Under the pieces are notes generated by a model, which searched no databases, was not told where the DNA came from, and saw only the letters and a program-made list of their open reading frames with translations. A DNA stretch of 64,000 nucleotides from Hoeflea phototrophica DFL-43 (GTDB lineage Bacteria; Pseudomonadota; Alphaproteobacteria; Rhizobiales; Rhizobiaceae). Shown in pieces: positions 37,971 to 47,264 of this stretch; positions within the stretch are counted from its first letter, which is position 1; each line of letters starts with the position of its first letter. Location: NCBI RefSeq assembly GCF_000154705.2, contig NZ_CM002917.1:124001-188000 (forward strand), given 5' to 3'. A program made the position numbers and the translations under genes.

Positions 37971-38528
37971 TTAGTTGACGAGTTCCAGCCTGTTGCCTTT
38001 GACCTGATAGGATTTGAGTTTCGACATGAAGCTCATTCCGATCAGGGTTGAAGACAGGGCCTTGTCTTCCAGGACGAACGCCTCGACATTTCGCACCGTG
38101 ATCGAACCCACATTCATCTGGTCAAGCATCACCAGGGCCGCACTGGTCTTGCCGTTTGCGGTGTTCACCTGATGTTTGAAATCCGATCCAACCAGACCAA
38201 GGCCAAGACTGCGCGCCGTCGAAACATTCAGCGCCACATAGGTTGCCCCGGTATCGATAAGGCCCTTCAAATTGCGGCCATTCACCCTGAAGTCTGCGGA
38301 AAAGTGCCCGCTTCTGTCCATGGGAATGGTGGCCGCACGTACACCGGTTGCATAGTGTGCCAGTGGCTGTGCCGGGTGCGCGGAGGCCGTTTTGACCTCC
38401 GGCACTGGCACCCCGGAGCTTTCCTTGTCAGACATCGTGCCGGTAAACACGGAAACATCCTGCGCATAATGCGGCAGACTGGCAATGCCCAGAACGGCGC
38501 AGGAAATGAGAAAGATCTTCTTGAACAT
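37971..38528 (-). CDS. Retropepsin-like aspartic protease, TIGR02281 family
   Basis: The start is ATG 38528 with GGAG six bases upstream, giving 185 residues. The N-terminus (KKIFLISCAVLGIASLPHYA) looks like a signal peptide or membrane anchor. A single retropepsin-type domain follows, with active-site Asp92 in LIDTGATYVAL and C-terminal TLIGMSFMSKLKSYQV. These clan AA proteins act as homodimers in the periplasm; substrates are unknown. It converges on deoA with 12 bases between stops and has no functional tie to the nucleoside genes. Confidence 0.87.
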   Translation of the reverse strand: MFKKIFLISCAVLGIASLPHYAQDVSVFTGTMSDKESSGVPVPEVKTASAHPAQPLAHYATGVRAATIPMDRSGHFSADFRVNGRNLKGLIDTGATYVALNVSTARSLGLGLVGSDFKHQVNTANGKTSAALVMLDQMNVGSITVRNVEAFVLEDKALSSTLIGMSFMSKLKSYQVKGNRLELVN

Positions 38529-38680
38529 GCACAACTCCGAAATCTCGGTTCCATTGAACACATTCATTCCTAACGCCCGGTGACCATCGAGCTTCTGGTT
38601 CGTGGAATTGAACCCATGGTTAAGCGATCGGTAACGCTCCTGCCACACCGCCATCGCCACTGCAGAATTTGGCGTTGGAG

Positions 38681-39310
38681 CTATTTGGTCCCGTACATCC
38701 GGTCGCCCGCATCACCCAACCCGGGGACGATATAGCCCTTTTCGTTGAGATGGCTGTCGATCGAAGCAGTGAAGATCGGCACGTCCGGGTGCGCCGCCTG
38801 GAAGTTGCGGATACCCTCTGGCGCTGCCAGCAGGCACAGGAACCGGATGTTGTGCGCGCCGCGCTCTTTAAGCTTGTCGATCGAGGCAATCGACGAGTTG
38901 CCGGTGGCGAGCATCGGGTCGACGACAATGACCAGCCGGTTGCTCACATCCTCGGGCGCCTTGAAGTAATACTCAATCGCTTCCAGCGTCTCATGATCAC
39001 GATAAACGCCAACATGGGCAACGCGCGCCGAGGGCACCAGATCGAGCATGCCCTCGAGCAGACCATTGCCCGCCCTCAGGATCGAAGCGAAAACCAGCTT
39101 CTTGCCTTCAAGAACCGGGGCTTCGATCTCGGTCAACGGGGTTTCGATCCGCTCCATGGTGAGTTCAAGATCACGCGTGACCTCGTAGCACAGGAGCGTC
39201 GAGATTTCCCGAAGCAACCTCCGGAAACCGGCTGTTGAGGTTTCCTTCTTGCGCATGATGGTCAGCTTGTGCTGCACCAGAGGGTGATCGATAACTGTTA
39301 CGCCGTCCAT
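38681..39310 (-). CDS. upp: Uracil phosphoribosyltransferase
   Basis: The start is ATG 39310, giving 209 residues, the standard Upp length. The PRPP-binding loop is [12 protein letters not shown], and the C-terminal uracil site is [15 protein letters not shown]. It converts uracil released by deoA and related phosphorylases, together with PRPP, to UMP. It lies downstream of add and deoB on the same strand, with a 184-base gap before it that may hold its own promoter. Confidence 0.96.
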   Translation of the reverse strand: MDGVTVIDHPLVQHKLTIMRKKETSTAGFRRLLREISTLLCYEVTRDLELTMERIETPLTEIEAPVLEGKKLVFASILRAGNGLLEGMLDLVPSARVAHVGVYRDHETLEAIEYYFKAPEDVSNRLVIVVDPMLATGNSSIASIDKLKERGAHNIRFLCLLAAPEGIRNFQAAHPDVPIFTASIDSHLNEKGYIVPGLGDAGDRMYGTK

Positions 39311-39494
39311 AATGTCCCGCCCTGAAACTCTGAGCCGACGCAGCACCGCCAATTCCTGGTCGATGTGTTTGGTTCGCCTGCTGATAAAATCCTGCTCCGC
39401 CTTTGCTGCCGGCCGGATACCGTTGGCAACATGGCTTCAGCCAAGCCTGATTTAGACACCGATTGGGAAGCGGCGGCAACCTTTTGCAGCGCTT

Positions 39495-40466
39495 TCAGCC
39501 AAGCTGTCCCAAGAGAATCTCGCGGGTTGGTTCATCAACAAAGGCCGCTTCGATCGAAGTCTTGGTAAAGCCGGTCATTTCAGCGGAACTGTAGCCCCAG
39601 GCATCGGCAACAAGTTGATACTCGTGTCCGATCGAGGAATGGAAGTGCGGAGGGTCATCCGAACTCAGCGTGACCTTCACCCCTTCGCGCCGCAAAGCGT
39701 CGAACGGGTGACTGGTGATGTCTGGATAGACATTGAGAGCCAGATTTGATCCTGGGCATACCTCGAGCACCACGCCTTCGTCTGCCAGGCGCCTGACCAG
39801 ATCAGGATCCTCGCTGGCGCGGACCCCGTGTCCGATCCGCGATGGGCGGACGTGATCAAGCGCATCGCGCACGCTTTCCGGCCCAGCCAGTTCTCCCGCG
39901 TGAATGGTAATGCCGAGCCCTGCATCGCGGGCGATGTCGAAGGCGCGCGTGAAATCCGCAACCCGTCCAAAGCGCTCTTCGCCGGCCATCCCGAAACCGG
40001 TGATCAGCGAATGCGGTCTGGTCGCTGCGAGCCGGGCAGCGGCCTCCACCTTTTCCGCACCCAGATGCCGCACGCCGACAATGATCATCCTGCACTCGAT
40101 GCCGGTCGCGGACCGGGCGGCTTCGATCCCTTCGCCCAGACCGTTGAGATAGGCTTCAGCCGTCAAGCCCGCAGCAGCGGCATGGTCCGGGGAAACGAAG
40201 ATTTCGGCATAGATTGCATTCTGCGCCGCGATACCCTCAAGATAGGTCCTGGCCAGCAACGCATAATCTTCTTCGCTGCGAAACAGCGCTGCAGCACCGT
40301 CATAGGCCGCGAGAAATTCGGTGAAATCAGACCAGACATAGTGATCGTCAGCGATAAAGGTGGAGACATCCGCACCATATTTGCGGGCCTGAGCCTTGAC
40401 CAGTGCAGGTGATGCAGCGCCCTCGATGTGGCAATGCAGTTCTGCCTTCTTGACGTTGAGTGTCAA
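39495..40466 (-). CDS. add: Adenosine deaminase
   Basis: This 323-residue enzyme has zinc ligands His11 and His13 in ELHCHIEG, the GITIHAGE segment with the zinc His and catalytic Glu, and the SSDDPP motif with the catalytic Asp pair. It deaminates adenosine and deoxyadenosine to inosine forms, which the PNP of the plus-strand operon can cleave. Related adenine deaminases share the fold; the nucleoside-salvage context favours adenosine. Its start overlaps the deoB stop by four bases. Confidence 0.9.
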   Translation of the reverse strand: MTLNVKKAELHCHIEGAASPALVKAQARKYGADVSTFIADDHYVWSDFTEFLAAYDGAAALFRSEEDYALLARTYLEGIAAQNAIYAEIFVSPDHAAAAGLTAEAYLNGLGEGIEAARSATGIECRMIIVGVRHLGAEKVEAAARLAATRPHSLITGFGMAGEERFGRVADFTRAFDIARDAGLGITIHAGELAGPESVRDALDHVRPSRIGHGVRASEDPDLVRRLADEGVVLEVCPGSNLALNVYPDITSHPFDALRREGVKVTLSSDDPPHFHSSIGHEYQLVADAWGYSSAEMTGFTKTSIEAAFVDEPTREILLGQLG

Positions 40467-41683
40467 AGGAAACTCCTTCCATTGGCCAATGGCGGCAGAC
40501 CCAGATGCGCCGCCACCGTTGCGCCGATGTCTGAAAAACTCCTCCTGATGCCAATGCTTCGTGCCGCAATGCCTGGCCCAAAACCGAGGATCGGAACACG
40601 TTCGCGAGTATGATCTGTCCCGCGCCAGGTCGGGTCGCAGCCATGGTCTGCGGTCATCAGCACCAGGTCCCCTGGTTTGAGAAGCTTGGCGAAGCGCGGC
40701 AGTTTCGCATCAAGGGCTTCCAGTGCCGCAGCATAACCTGGCACATCGCGCCTGTGACCGTACAACATGTCGAAATCGACAAAATTCGTGAACACCAGAT
40801 CACCATCCTTGGCGTCTTTGGCGGCTTTCAGTGTCGCTTCGAAAAGCGCTGCATTGCCGTTGGCCTTGCGAAGATCGGTAACGCCCTGATGGGCGAAGAT
40901 ATCACTGATCTTGCCGACAGCGAACACCCGGTTGCCATTGTCGCTGATCTGATCAAGCAGCGTCGGGCCAGGCGGCGGCACCGAGAAATCGCGGCGGTTT
41001 CCCGTACGATCGAAACCTGTTTCAGGTGTGCCGACGAACGGCCTGGCGATCACCCGCCCGATATTGAGTGGGTCAACAAGGCTGCGGACGGTTTGGCAAA
41101 GCTTGATCAGCCGATCGAGACCAAAGCTTTCCTCGTGAGCCGCAATCTGGAACACGGAGTCGGATGATGTGTAGCAGATCGGCTTTCCGGTCCGCATGTG
41201 CTCGGCACCAAGGCTCGCGATGATCTCTGTGCCCGATGCGTGGCAATTGCCCAGGATCCCCGGAACATCGCCTTGAGACGCAATTGCCGCAATCAGTTCA
41301 TCGCTGAAAGCTGCGCCATCATCTGGAAAATAGCCCCAGTCGAACATGACGGGCTGACCGGCAATCTCCCAATGCCCGGATGGTGTGTCCTTGCCGTGAG
41401 AGACTTCAGCCGCCGCACCGTGCAGGCCGCGAGGGCGGACCGCCAGCTCCCAGCCCGCGGGAAGCTCGCCCGATGCAGCAAGCGCGGCTTCAGCCAGGCC
41501 GAGAGACTGCATGTGCGGCAGCGCCAGTGGCCCCTTGCGCAAGTCCGCACGGTCGGCAAGGCCGGCGGCGCATTGCTCGGCTATGTGGCCAAGCGTATTG
41601 GCCCCGAGATCGCCATAGGCCTCGGCATCCGGGGCGCCTCCGATGCCAAATGAGTCAAGAACGAAAAGAAATGCGCGAGCCAT
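40463..41683 (-). CDS. deoB: Phosphopentomutase
   Basis: This 406-residue protein has the alkaline phosphatase superfamily metal sites, with Asp10 in [13 protein letters not shown], a PSGHWEIAG loop and C-terminal [20 protein letters not shown]. It interconverts (deoxy)ribose-1-phosphate and 5-phosphate, linking the phosphorylases to DeoC. It is the first gene of the minus-strand deoB-add unit and diverges from the orphan PhnD-like gene. Confidence 0.96.
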   Translation of the reverse strand: MARAFLFVLDSFGIGGAPDAEAYGDLGANTLGHIAEQCAAGLADRADLRKGPLALPHMQSLGLAEAALAASGELPAGWELAVRPRGLHGAAAEVSHGKDTPSGHWEIAGQPVMFDWGYFPDDGAAFSDELIAAIASQGDVPGILGNCHASGTEIIASLGAEHMRTGKPICYTSSDSVFQIAAHEESFGLDRLIKLCQTVRSLVDPLNIGRVIARPFVGTPETGFDRTGNRRDFSVPPPGPTLLDQISDNGNRVFAVGKISDIFAHQGVTDLRKANGNAALFEATLKAAKDAKDGDLVFTNFVDFDMLYGHRRDVPGYAAALEALDAKLPRFAKLLKPGDLVLMTADHGCDPTWRGTDHTRERVPILGFGPGIAARSIGIRRSFSDIGATVAAHLGLPPLANGRSFL

Positions 41684-41815
41684 GCGGGGTTCTCCAGTAT
41701 GATCGCGAAGTTAGCCCGAATCGTATCATGCCGGAAGGGTGATCATGGATCTTGCCCGGTAACCTTGTTTTCACCATATCCTAGCAACCGAAATTGATCA
41801 TGCTACAATCTCTCC

Positions 41816-42745
41816 ATGATCGTGACCAAGCCAGCTGCGGCGATGGCCGTTTCCTTTTTTGCGACCTGCCGGGCAGGTGTTGCCGTTCTCGCCCTGGGGG
41901 CATGCGCGGCGTTTGCGGACTATCGCGATACGGTCCCCGTGTTGCGAATTGGCGTTGTCGAAAATCACGTTGCCCTGACCAACCCGCTCAAGCTTGAGGC
42001 CGTGCAGCAGGCCTTCTCCAAAACACTCGGAATTCCCATCGAGATCATCAGGATGCGCAGTTACGCGGCGTTGGTTGACGCGCACGCCAGCGGGCGTGTC
42101 GGATATGCGATCCATTCAGCACGTTCCTATGCTGCCACCGATGCGGCATGCGGGTGTGTCATACCATTTCGAACCCCGGTCGCCGCCGATGGTTCTAGCG
42201 GATTCAGATCAGTACTCGCTGTTGGCGACTCCGTGACCAGGCCGATCAGCGAACTCCGGATTGCCTACTCGAACGAAGATTCGGTCTCCGGCTGGCAGAT
42301 TCCGCATCAGGCAATGCAGGCCGGAAGCCTTGAAACGCCCCAATTGGTTCGTGCCGGCACAGTCGCTGCAACAATCACGCTGTATGGCGCAGGCGAGGCC
42401 GATGGCTTCTTCGGTTGGGTTCCCGATATTGCCACAGCAGCCGGATCGGACCCTTCGCTTCTGTTCGGAGGCTGGAATCGGCAGATGGTGCTTGAAAGCG
42501 ATCCAGTTCGCGTAATCTGGTCATCGCAGCGGATACCCTATGGTCCGCATGCGTTGCATCGGTCGCTGCCTGATGATCTGCTGGCCGCATTGGGGGCATT
42601 TCTTGACCAGATGCCGGAGAATGAACCAGGATTGCTGGACATCTTCGAGCCGTTTTTTGCAGGGGGTTATGTGACACCTGGCCTGAAGGATTACGAGAAC
42701 CTGCAAGGGCTTGTCGTGGCTCCGCCCGATGGCGGCGACGGCTGA
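41816..42745 (+). CDS. PhnD-like (phosphate/phosphonate) substrate-binding protein, orphan
   Basis: This 309-residue protein has an N-terminal export signal (GVAVLALGACAAFA, with a possible lipobox LGAC) and a PhnD-like periplasmic binding domain. It contains LRIGVVENHVALTNPL and the YAALVDAHASGRVGYAIHS and TLYGAGEADGFFGWVPD segments. No permease or ATPase gene adjoins it, so it may feed a transporter elsewhere or act as a sensor. No ribosome-binding site precedes ATG 41816, so the start is uncertain; TACAAT at 41803 could be a -10 element. It points toward the minus-strand pilus genes. Confidence 0.75.
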   Translation: MIVTKPAAAMAVSFFATCRAGVAVLALGACAAFADYRDTVPVLRIGVVENHVALTNPLKLEAVQQAFSKTLGIPIEIIRMRSYAALVDAHASGRVGYAIHSARSYAATDAACGCVIPFRTPVAADGSSGFRSVLAVGDSVTRPISELRIAYSNEDSVSGWQIPHQAMQAGSLETPQLVRAGTVAATITLYGAGEADGFFGWVPDIATAAGSDPSLLFGGWNRQMVLESDPVRVIWSSQRIPYGPHALHRSLPDDLLAALGAFLDQMPENEPGLLDIFEPFFAGGYVTPGLKDYENLQGLVVAPPDGGDG

Positions 42746-42753
42746 ATTGTGGA

Positions 42754-43326
42754 TCAGCAGTTCGAGCAGGTCACGCTGTTGCCCATCCGCTGTCGCAGGT
42801 GGTAGGTTTTCGCCATCTTCAGGGTGCGGATATCGATATCACTGACACCCGGAAGAACCAGCAGAAGCTTATGGTCGAACTCAACCTCGGTGCGGACCAG
42901 GAACGTGTTCGGAATTGCGAGGTCTGCTGGCAGCGTTTGGGTTGAGCCCGCGCTATATGGGCGTGAACCATTGTCCTGCCACGACCACGAGGCTGTCGCA
43001 TTGCCCGCACCGTTGATGGCAATTCCAGTGACTTTTACTCTCACGCCTTCTGAACGAAATGGAGTCATTACGCTCTCCACCACATTCACCATCGAGGTAA
43101 GGTAGACCTTGTCGACCGATTCTTCCTGCGTGATCAGGTCAGCCACAGTGCTGGAGGCACGTGCCAGTTTCTTGTTAACCGACATGGCCACCGAAATTTC
43201 CAATGATCCCATATAGAGAATGATCAGAACTGGCGCGATGAGAGCAAATTCAACCGCGCCCACGCCATCTTTATTTCCGCGCAACCTGCGCGCAGTTTGC
43301 ATCAATCCTATCAGCGCGCCGGTCAT
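42754..43326 (-). CDS. TadE/TadG-like pilus assembly pseudopilin
   Basis: This 190-residue protein has an N-terminal TadE-type segment, DGVGAVEFALIAPVLIIL. It fits the prepilin-peptidase pattern (cleavage after Gly, Glu at mature position 5) followed by a single membrane helix. The C-terminal part is periplasmic and ends in a pair of cysteines (VTCSNC). TadE-like pseudopilins are needed for Flp pilus assembly in Tad systems. It overlaps the upstream TadE gene by four bases. Confidence 0.85.
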   Translation of the reverse strand: MTGALIGLMQTARRLRGNKDGVGAVEFALIAPVLIILYMGSLEISVAMSVNKKLARASSTVADLITQEESVDKVYLTSMVNVVESVMTPFRSEGVRVKVTGIAINGAGNATASWSWQDNGSRPYSAGSTQTLPADLAIPNTFLVRTEVEFDHKLLLVLPGVSDIDIRTLKMAKTYHLRQRMGNSVTCSNC

Positions 43327-43964
43327 GGGTATTCCTCGTTCCGGAACGCGGAGGTCGCCACCATCAGGTAATCGCGTGGCATTTCCCCATCCTTTCGGAT
43401 ATTTGTGATGAAGGGGCGGACCAGATCGGTCATTACTTCCCAGCGATAGTAGGCGCGCACAATATTGATCGTGCCGGGACCACCGGGATCGTAGTCGAAG
43501 CTGGATGGGTCAATGTCGGAGTGTTTCGCTTCACCCACGCGCGGAATATCATTTGGAATCGCCGCAAAACTGGCAAACTCTCTGACGTCAAGATACAGCT
43601 TCTGATCGTTGGGATCTTCGTTCTCGGGGCATGTGATCATCAGGCTGATCTCTTCACACAGTTGCGCCCGGAATTCCGCCTCTGTCTTGTCGGTCGCGCG
43701 CCCCATTTGAAAGGTAATCTGCCCGGTCCGAACCTGACGGCTCATGGTATCGACGGCATTTTCGAGCAATTGCTCACCGGCGAACGCGACAAAGACCTCT
43801 ATGGTGGCAAAGACGAGCATAAAGAACGGGAGCGAGAGCATTGCAAATTCAATTGCAGCTACCCCATCCTGAGATTTGCGGAATCGGCCGATAATACGGC
43901 GCACCTGTTTTCTCGGCTTCTTTCGAGTTTGCTCTTCGATAATCATCATCGAACTCCCAGACAT
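43323..43964 (-). CDS. tadE: TadE family pseudopilin
   Basis: This 213-residue protein has a basic N-terminal cytoplasmic stretch, then QDGVAAIEFAMLSLPFFMLV, with the processing pattern Gly followed by Glu at position 5 and a hydrophobic helix. A long periplasmic domain follows. It should be a minor pseudopilin of the Flp pilus processed by CpaA. It forms a two-gene unit with the next TadE-like gene on the minus strand. Confidence 0.87.
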   Translation of the reverse strand: MSGSSMMIIEEQTRKKPRKQVRRIIGRFRKSQDGVAAIEFAMLSLPFFMLVFATIEVFVAFAGEQLLENAVDTMSRQVRTGQITFQMGRATDKTEAEFRAQLCEEISLMITCPENEDPNDQKLYLDVREFASFAAIPNDIPRVGEAKHSDIDPSSFDYDPGGPGTINIVRAYYRWEVMTDLVRPFITNIRKDGEMPRDYLMVATSAFRNEEYP

Positions 43965-44082
43965 TCTTTGTCTCAGGCATACTCTATGCTGAACTAGTTG
44001 ATCATTCGTAACGAGCAGGACACAAAGATCGCCATTCTGGTGAATGGATCGTTACTGGCCATGATCTCAAAGTCGATTGAGG

Positions 44083-44493
44083 CTAGGGGGATACGGCACC
44101 CGGTTTGTGTTCCTCGCACGAGGGTGAGCACGAATAGACTGAACGGGCCGTCTGCTTGAACACCCTGAGCGTGTTGGCTTCGTCAACCGACACCAGAATG
44201 CGCTCGTCAACAATCGCCTCACCTTCCTGATCAAGAATGACAAGGTTGGTTGTGCCGTAAGACTTGCCGGTCAGCACAATTGTTCGCGGATCTGACACTG
44301 TCACATCCGCCACAGCGGCATTGCCGATGATCACCTTGCTGACTGTCCGGTCGAGCTTGAGGATACGTGCATGATCCATGAACACCCGGATAAGATCTTC
44401 ATCTGCCACCGCAGTCAGTGGAGAAAGCACGGCGATCGCCATGCCGAACGCCGCAATCGCAAGCCGACGTCGAACAGGGGTGGAGTGGGTCAT
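44083..44493 (-). CDS. Pilus assembly protein with secretin N-terminal (T2SS/T3SS pil_N) domain
   Basis: This 136-residue protein has a signal peptide (LAIAAFGMAIAVLSPLTAVA) and one domain like the N-terminus of CpaC (VIIGNAAVADVTVSDPRTIV then GKSYGTTNLVILD). It lacks any secretin channel region. The C-terminus has a Cys pair in YSCSPSCEEH. It probably assists the CpaC secretin in the periplasm. It diverges from the pilin genes. Confidence 0.85.
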   Translation of the reverse strand: MTHSTPVRRRLAIAAFGMAIAVLSPLTAVADEDLIRVFMDHARILKLDRTVSKVIIGNAAVADVTVSDPRTIVLTGKSYGTTNLVILDQEGEAIVDERILVSVDEANTLRVFKQTARSVYSCSPSCEEHKPGAVSP

Positions 44494-44842
44494 GCCGTTT
44501 CCTCGGGTCTCGGTGTCTCACCCCAAAATCGCCTGGATTGGTGAATGAAGCCTTAAGGTGAGGCCAGACTTCTTCATTTAGCCCTCTTTTTGATCGATTT
44601 CATCCCGCTAGCCGTACAAAAAGCGGTCGGAAATTGAGCCCCCCCTAATTATAAAGTGACTCTGGCGATCCGGTGTGTCGGCCTCGAACCAGGCTTGGTG
44701 CAGGCCGCTATCCCGGCGAAAAGATTTCGCTAACCACGTCTCTTAAGCAGATCGAAAAACTTCCATCCTAGGTTCAGGTCATCTGATCAACGGTAACGGT
44801 TGACGGAGTGCTGAAACCAATATCTGGATGAAGGAGTATCCC
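44494..44842. other. 349-base divergent leader of the pilin gene
   Basis: No gene is seen. The region lies between the minus-strand secretin-N-domain gene and the first Flp pilin, so it must hold the promoters of both units. A TTGACG (44799-44804) is a possible -35 element, but no good -10 stands at the right distance. The pilin ribosome-binding site GAAGGAG starts at 44832. Confidence 0.5.
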
Positions 44843-45019
44843 ATGAAGACCATTTTTGATCGTTTCGTCAAAGACGAATCCGGCGCAACTGCAATCGAGT
44901 ACGGCCTGATTGCTGCACTTATTTCGGTCGCACTGATCACCGGCGCAACCACACTCGGCAACTCGCTGAACAATCAGTTCTCGGGCCTGGCGACCAAGCT
45001 TGACAACGCTGGTAAGTAA
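44843..45019 (+). CDS. pilA: Flp/Fap type IVb pilin, major copy
   Basis: The start is ATG 44843 with GAAGGAG upstream, giving a 58-residue prepilin. The processing site is ESG followed by ATAIEYGL, with Glu at mature position 5 and Tyr at 6, the Flp signature. A hydrophobic helix (LIAALISVALITGATTL) forms the pilus core. A strong terminator follows at 45083-45111, as expected for a highly expressed pilin separated from the assembly genes. Confidence 0.95.
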   Translation: MKTIFDRFVKDESGATAIEYGLIAALISVALITGATTLGNSLNNQFSGLATKLDNAGK

Positions 45020-45082
45020 TCAGCGTTGATGACAATGCTGAAGGTGCTTGACTAAAATCGCATTCAGCATTGCTTGGATAAG

Positions 45083-45111
45083 AGCTGCCCCTCAGATGGG
45101 GCAGCTTTTTT
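45083..45111 (+). terminator. Strong intrinsic terminator after the first pilin gene
   Basis: A perfect 9-bp stem AGCTGCCCC/GGGGCAGCT closes a six-base loop TCAGAT and runs into six T residues (45106-45111). Confidence 0.93.
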
Positions 45112-45314
45112 GTATCCATCCATCCAATCGATCCGCTGTGGATCAGGCTGAATTGCGGATCAATGTAAACGAATCTCTAATATATTTTGGACATGATGAA
45201 ATCGGTTTTTCTGTTGCCCCGATAGTCTGCTTCTCCGAAACAGCTTCATTTATCGCAACGTCTTACAAGTTCGAAGGGTTGGCGTCTTTGTTTATCTGGA
45301 TAAAGGAACGTTCC

Positions 45315-45500
45315 GTGCTGAAATTTTTTGAATGTTTCGCCAAAGACAAGACTGGAACAACGGCTATTGAATATGGCCTGATTGGAACTTTGATATCTGT
45401 TTCCATTATCGCTGGAGCAATGACGCTTGGAAATACGGTCGGGAATCAGTTCCAAGGCCTGGCGGACAAGATGAACAATGCCCAAAACGCGCATAAATAA
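45315..45500 (+). CDS. Flp/Fap type IVb pilin, second copy
   Basis: The start is GTG 45315 with AAAGGA upstream, giving a 61-residue prepilin; a long frame running back to 45048 has no support. The processing site is KTG followed by TTAIEYGLIG, with the Glu/Tyr signature. It is clearly a paralogue of the first pilin (shared TLGN, NQF, GLA and K-NA segments) but has diverged and gained a six-residue tail. The 215 bases upstream are AT-rich, so it probably has its own promoter and may be expressed at a different level. Confidence 0.93.
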   Translation: MLKFFECFAKDKTGTTAIEYGLIGTLISVSIIAGAMTLGNTVGNQFQGLADKMNNAQNAHK

Positions 45501-45527
45501 TGCGAAAAAGCGCTATTGCGCACTCTG

Positions 45528-45559
45528 AAAATACCAACCGGCATTCTGGCGGTATTTTT
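45528..45559 (+). terminator. Intrinsic terminator after the second pilin gene
   Basis: AATACC/GGTATT with an inner CCGG/CTGG stem and CATT loop (small internal mismatch) runs into five T residues. It separates the second pilin from cpaA. Confidence 0.75.
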
Positions 45560-45730
45560 GGATTAGGTTCCCGTTGCGGTTTCTTAATGTCTTCGGGCTA
45601 GATTAGCACTCCCGCTGAAGAAACTTCTTCAGAAAGCGGAACTTGGCCTTTCGCGCGGGGTTGCCGCAGACCGGGAAATCCCACGCGCGTTGCGGTCATA
45701 ACGGTGGACAGCGAATCTTGGAGCTTTTCG

Positions 45731-46246
45731 ATGGTTGAGGCCGCAATCTTCATTGTACTCCCGCTTTGCCTGGCAATAGCGGCATTCACCGATATTTTGA
45801 CAATGAAGATTCCGAACAGGGTCTCGATTGTTCTCGGCCTCTCCTTTTTTGTTGTCGCGCCCCTCAGCGGCATGGATCTCGCTACCTTTGGGTGGTCAAT
45901 TGTTGCGGCTCTGATCGTATTCGCGGTTTGCTTCGCCCTGTTCGCAGTTAACGTCATGGGCGGTGGTGACGCCAAGATCCTCAGCGCTGCCGCGCTATGG
46001 TACGGCTTTAGCTCGGATCTGGTCGTGTTTTTAGGGTTCACGGGAATCTATGGCGGCCTTCTTGCGCTTGTCGTGCTGATGCTTCGCGCCAACCAGAACA
46101 TCCTGCTTGTGTCGCCGGTTCCGATTCCAATGCATTTTTTCAAGGATCGTGCGGGTATCCCCTACGGTGTGGCCATTGGGGCAGCCGCCTTTTCCACCTA
46201 TCCTGACAGCCGTATTTTCATTGAAGCCATCGGCCGTCTCCACTGA
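45731..46246 (+). CDS. cpaA: Prepilin peptidase CpaA/TadV (A24 family)
   Basis: The start is ATG 45731 with GGAG seven bases upstream, giving 171 residues. The aspartate protease sites are Asp in AFTDILTMKIPN and the GxGD motif in GGGDAKILSAAALW; several membrane helices surround them. It should cleave the two Flp pilins and the two TadE-type pseudopilins of this locus at the Gly of their G-X4-E motifs. It is the first assembly gene after the pilins. Confidence 0.93.
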   Translation: MVEAAIFIVLPLCLAIAAFTDILTMKIPNRVSIVLGLSFFVVAPLSGMDLATFGWSIVAALIVFAVCFALFAVNVMGGGDAKILSAAALWYGFSSDLVVFLGFTGIYGGLLALVVLMLRANQNILLVSPVPIPMHFFKDRAGIPYGVAIGAAAFSTYPDSRIFIEAIGRLH

Positions 46247-46446
46247 GATTTGAGAATTGCGCCATCTGCTGTTGGGCAATGGCAGCGGTATGAGCCGTCA
46301 TTCCCATTGCAGTCACGAGAGCCCCATACCCTATTTGTCAAGCAAACCAAACATTAACCCTGTTTGCTTCCAGAACATTAACCATAATTACACGATTGCG
46401 AATGCATTCTGCGGCCAGCCTATCCAATTCACGGTGAGGAAACCGC

Positions 46447-47256
46447 ATGAAACCCGCCCGCGTCGTCATCATGGCAGTGGCAGTCCTGGCCGCCGGTCTT
46501 GCCGGATATCTCGCTATGAACCTAACTGCTCCAACGGTTCAGGTGAACGAGATCTCAGCAACGCCAGTGATCGAAAAAATGCCTACCCTGGATGTTCTGG
46601 TGGTCAGCGCCAGCCTACCGGTGGGCGCGCGGCTCAATGAAGAGACAATGGAGTGGAAGGGTTGGCCGGAGGATGCAGTCACAGAAGGACTGATCCGACG
46701 TGAATCCCGCCCGGATGCCATAACGGAGCTGACGGGGTCAATTGTCCGGCTTCCGCTGTTCACTGGTGAACCGCTTCGGCCCGAAAAAATCGTGGATTCC
46801 TCTTCGCGCATAATGTCTTCCCTGCTTCCTGCGGGCAAGCGCGCAATTGCGACCGAAATTTCGGTTGCCACCAGTGCCGGCGGTTTCATTCTGCCCAACG
46901 ATCGAGTCGATGTGATCATGGTTCGCCGCAAAACGGAGCAAGAAGGCTTCCTCACCGAGGTCATCCTTTCCAACATCCGGGTGCTGGCGATCGACCAGCG
47001 GATCGAGGAAGACGCCCAGGGCAATCGCACTGCGGTCGGGACCACGGCAACACTTGAGCTGACCCCAGACCAATCCAAGATCATCACCGTCGCCCAGCAA
47101 ATGGCAGACCGCTTGACGCTTGCTCTTCGCAGTGTCGCGGACGTTCAGGAGCCGGATACCGACGGTGCGAAACACCTTTTGAGCGGCGAAGACGGCACCT
47201 CAGCCATCCAGCTGATCCGCTCCGGCGCAATCACCAATGTTGGCGCCACCAACTGA
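46447..47256 (+). CDS. cpaB: Flp pilus assembly protein CpaB/RcpC
   Basis: This 269-residue protein has an N-terminal membrane anchor (VVIMAVAVLAAGLAGYLAM), an SAF-like domain (VLVVSASLPVGARLNEETM) and the RcpC region with FILPNDRVDVIMV. It is thought to act in the periplasm with the secretin. The gene has its own 200-base leader with two TTAACC motifs and a GAGGAAA ribosome-binding site. The cpaC gene follows after eight bases. Confidence 0.93.
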   Translation: MKPARVVIMAVAVLAAGLAGYLAMNLTAPTVQVNEISATPVIEKMPTLDVLVVSASLPVGARLNEETMEWKGWPEDAVTEGLIRRESRPDAITELTGSIVRLPLFTGEPLRPEKIVDSSSRIMSSLLPAGKRAIATEISVATSAGGFILPNDRVDVIMVRRKTEQEGFLTEVILSNIRVLAIDQRIEEDAQGNRTAVGTTATLELTPDQSKIITVAQQMADRLTLALRSVADVQEPDTDGAKHLLSGEDGTSAIQLIRSGAITNVGATN

Positions 47257-47264
47257 AGCGGAGA

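Noticed and set aside
44732..44748. A possible CtrA site (CTAA then TTAA) in the pilin leader
   Set aside because: The first half is degenerate and the spacing is nine bases where seven are expected.
45048..45314. An N-terminal extension of the second pilin running back to 45048
   Set aside because: It overlaps the terminator of the first pilin, has no ribosome-binding site, and Flp prepilins are only about 60 residues; GTG 45315 with AAAGGA fits.
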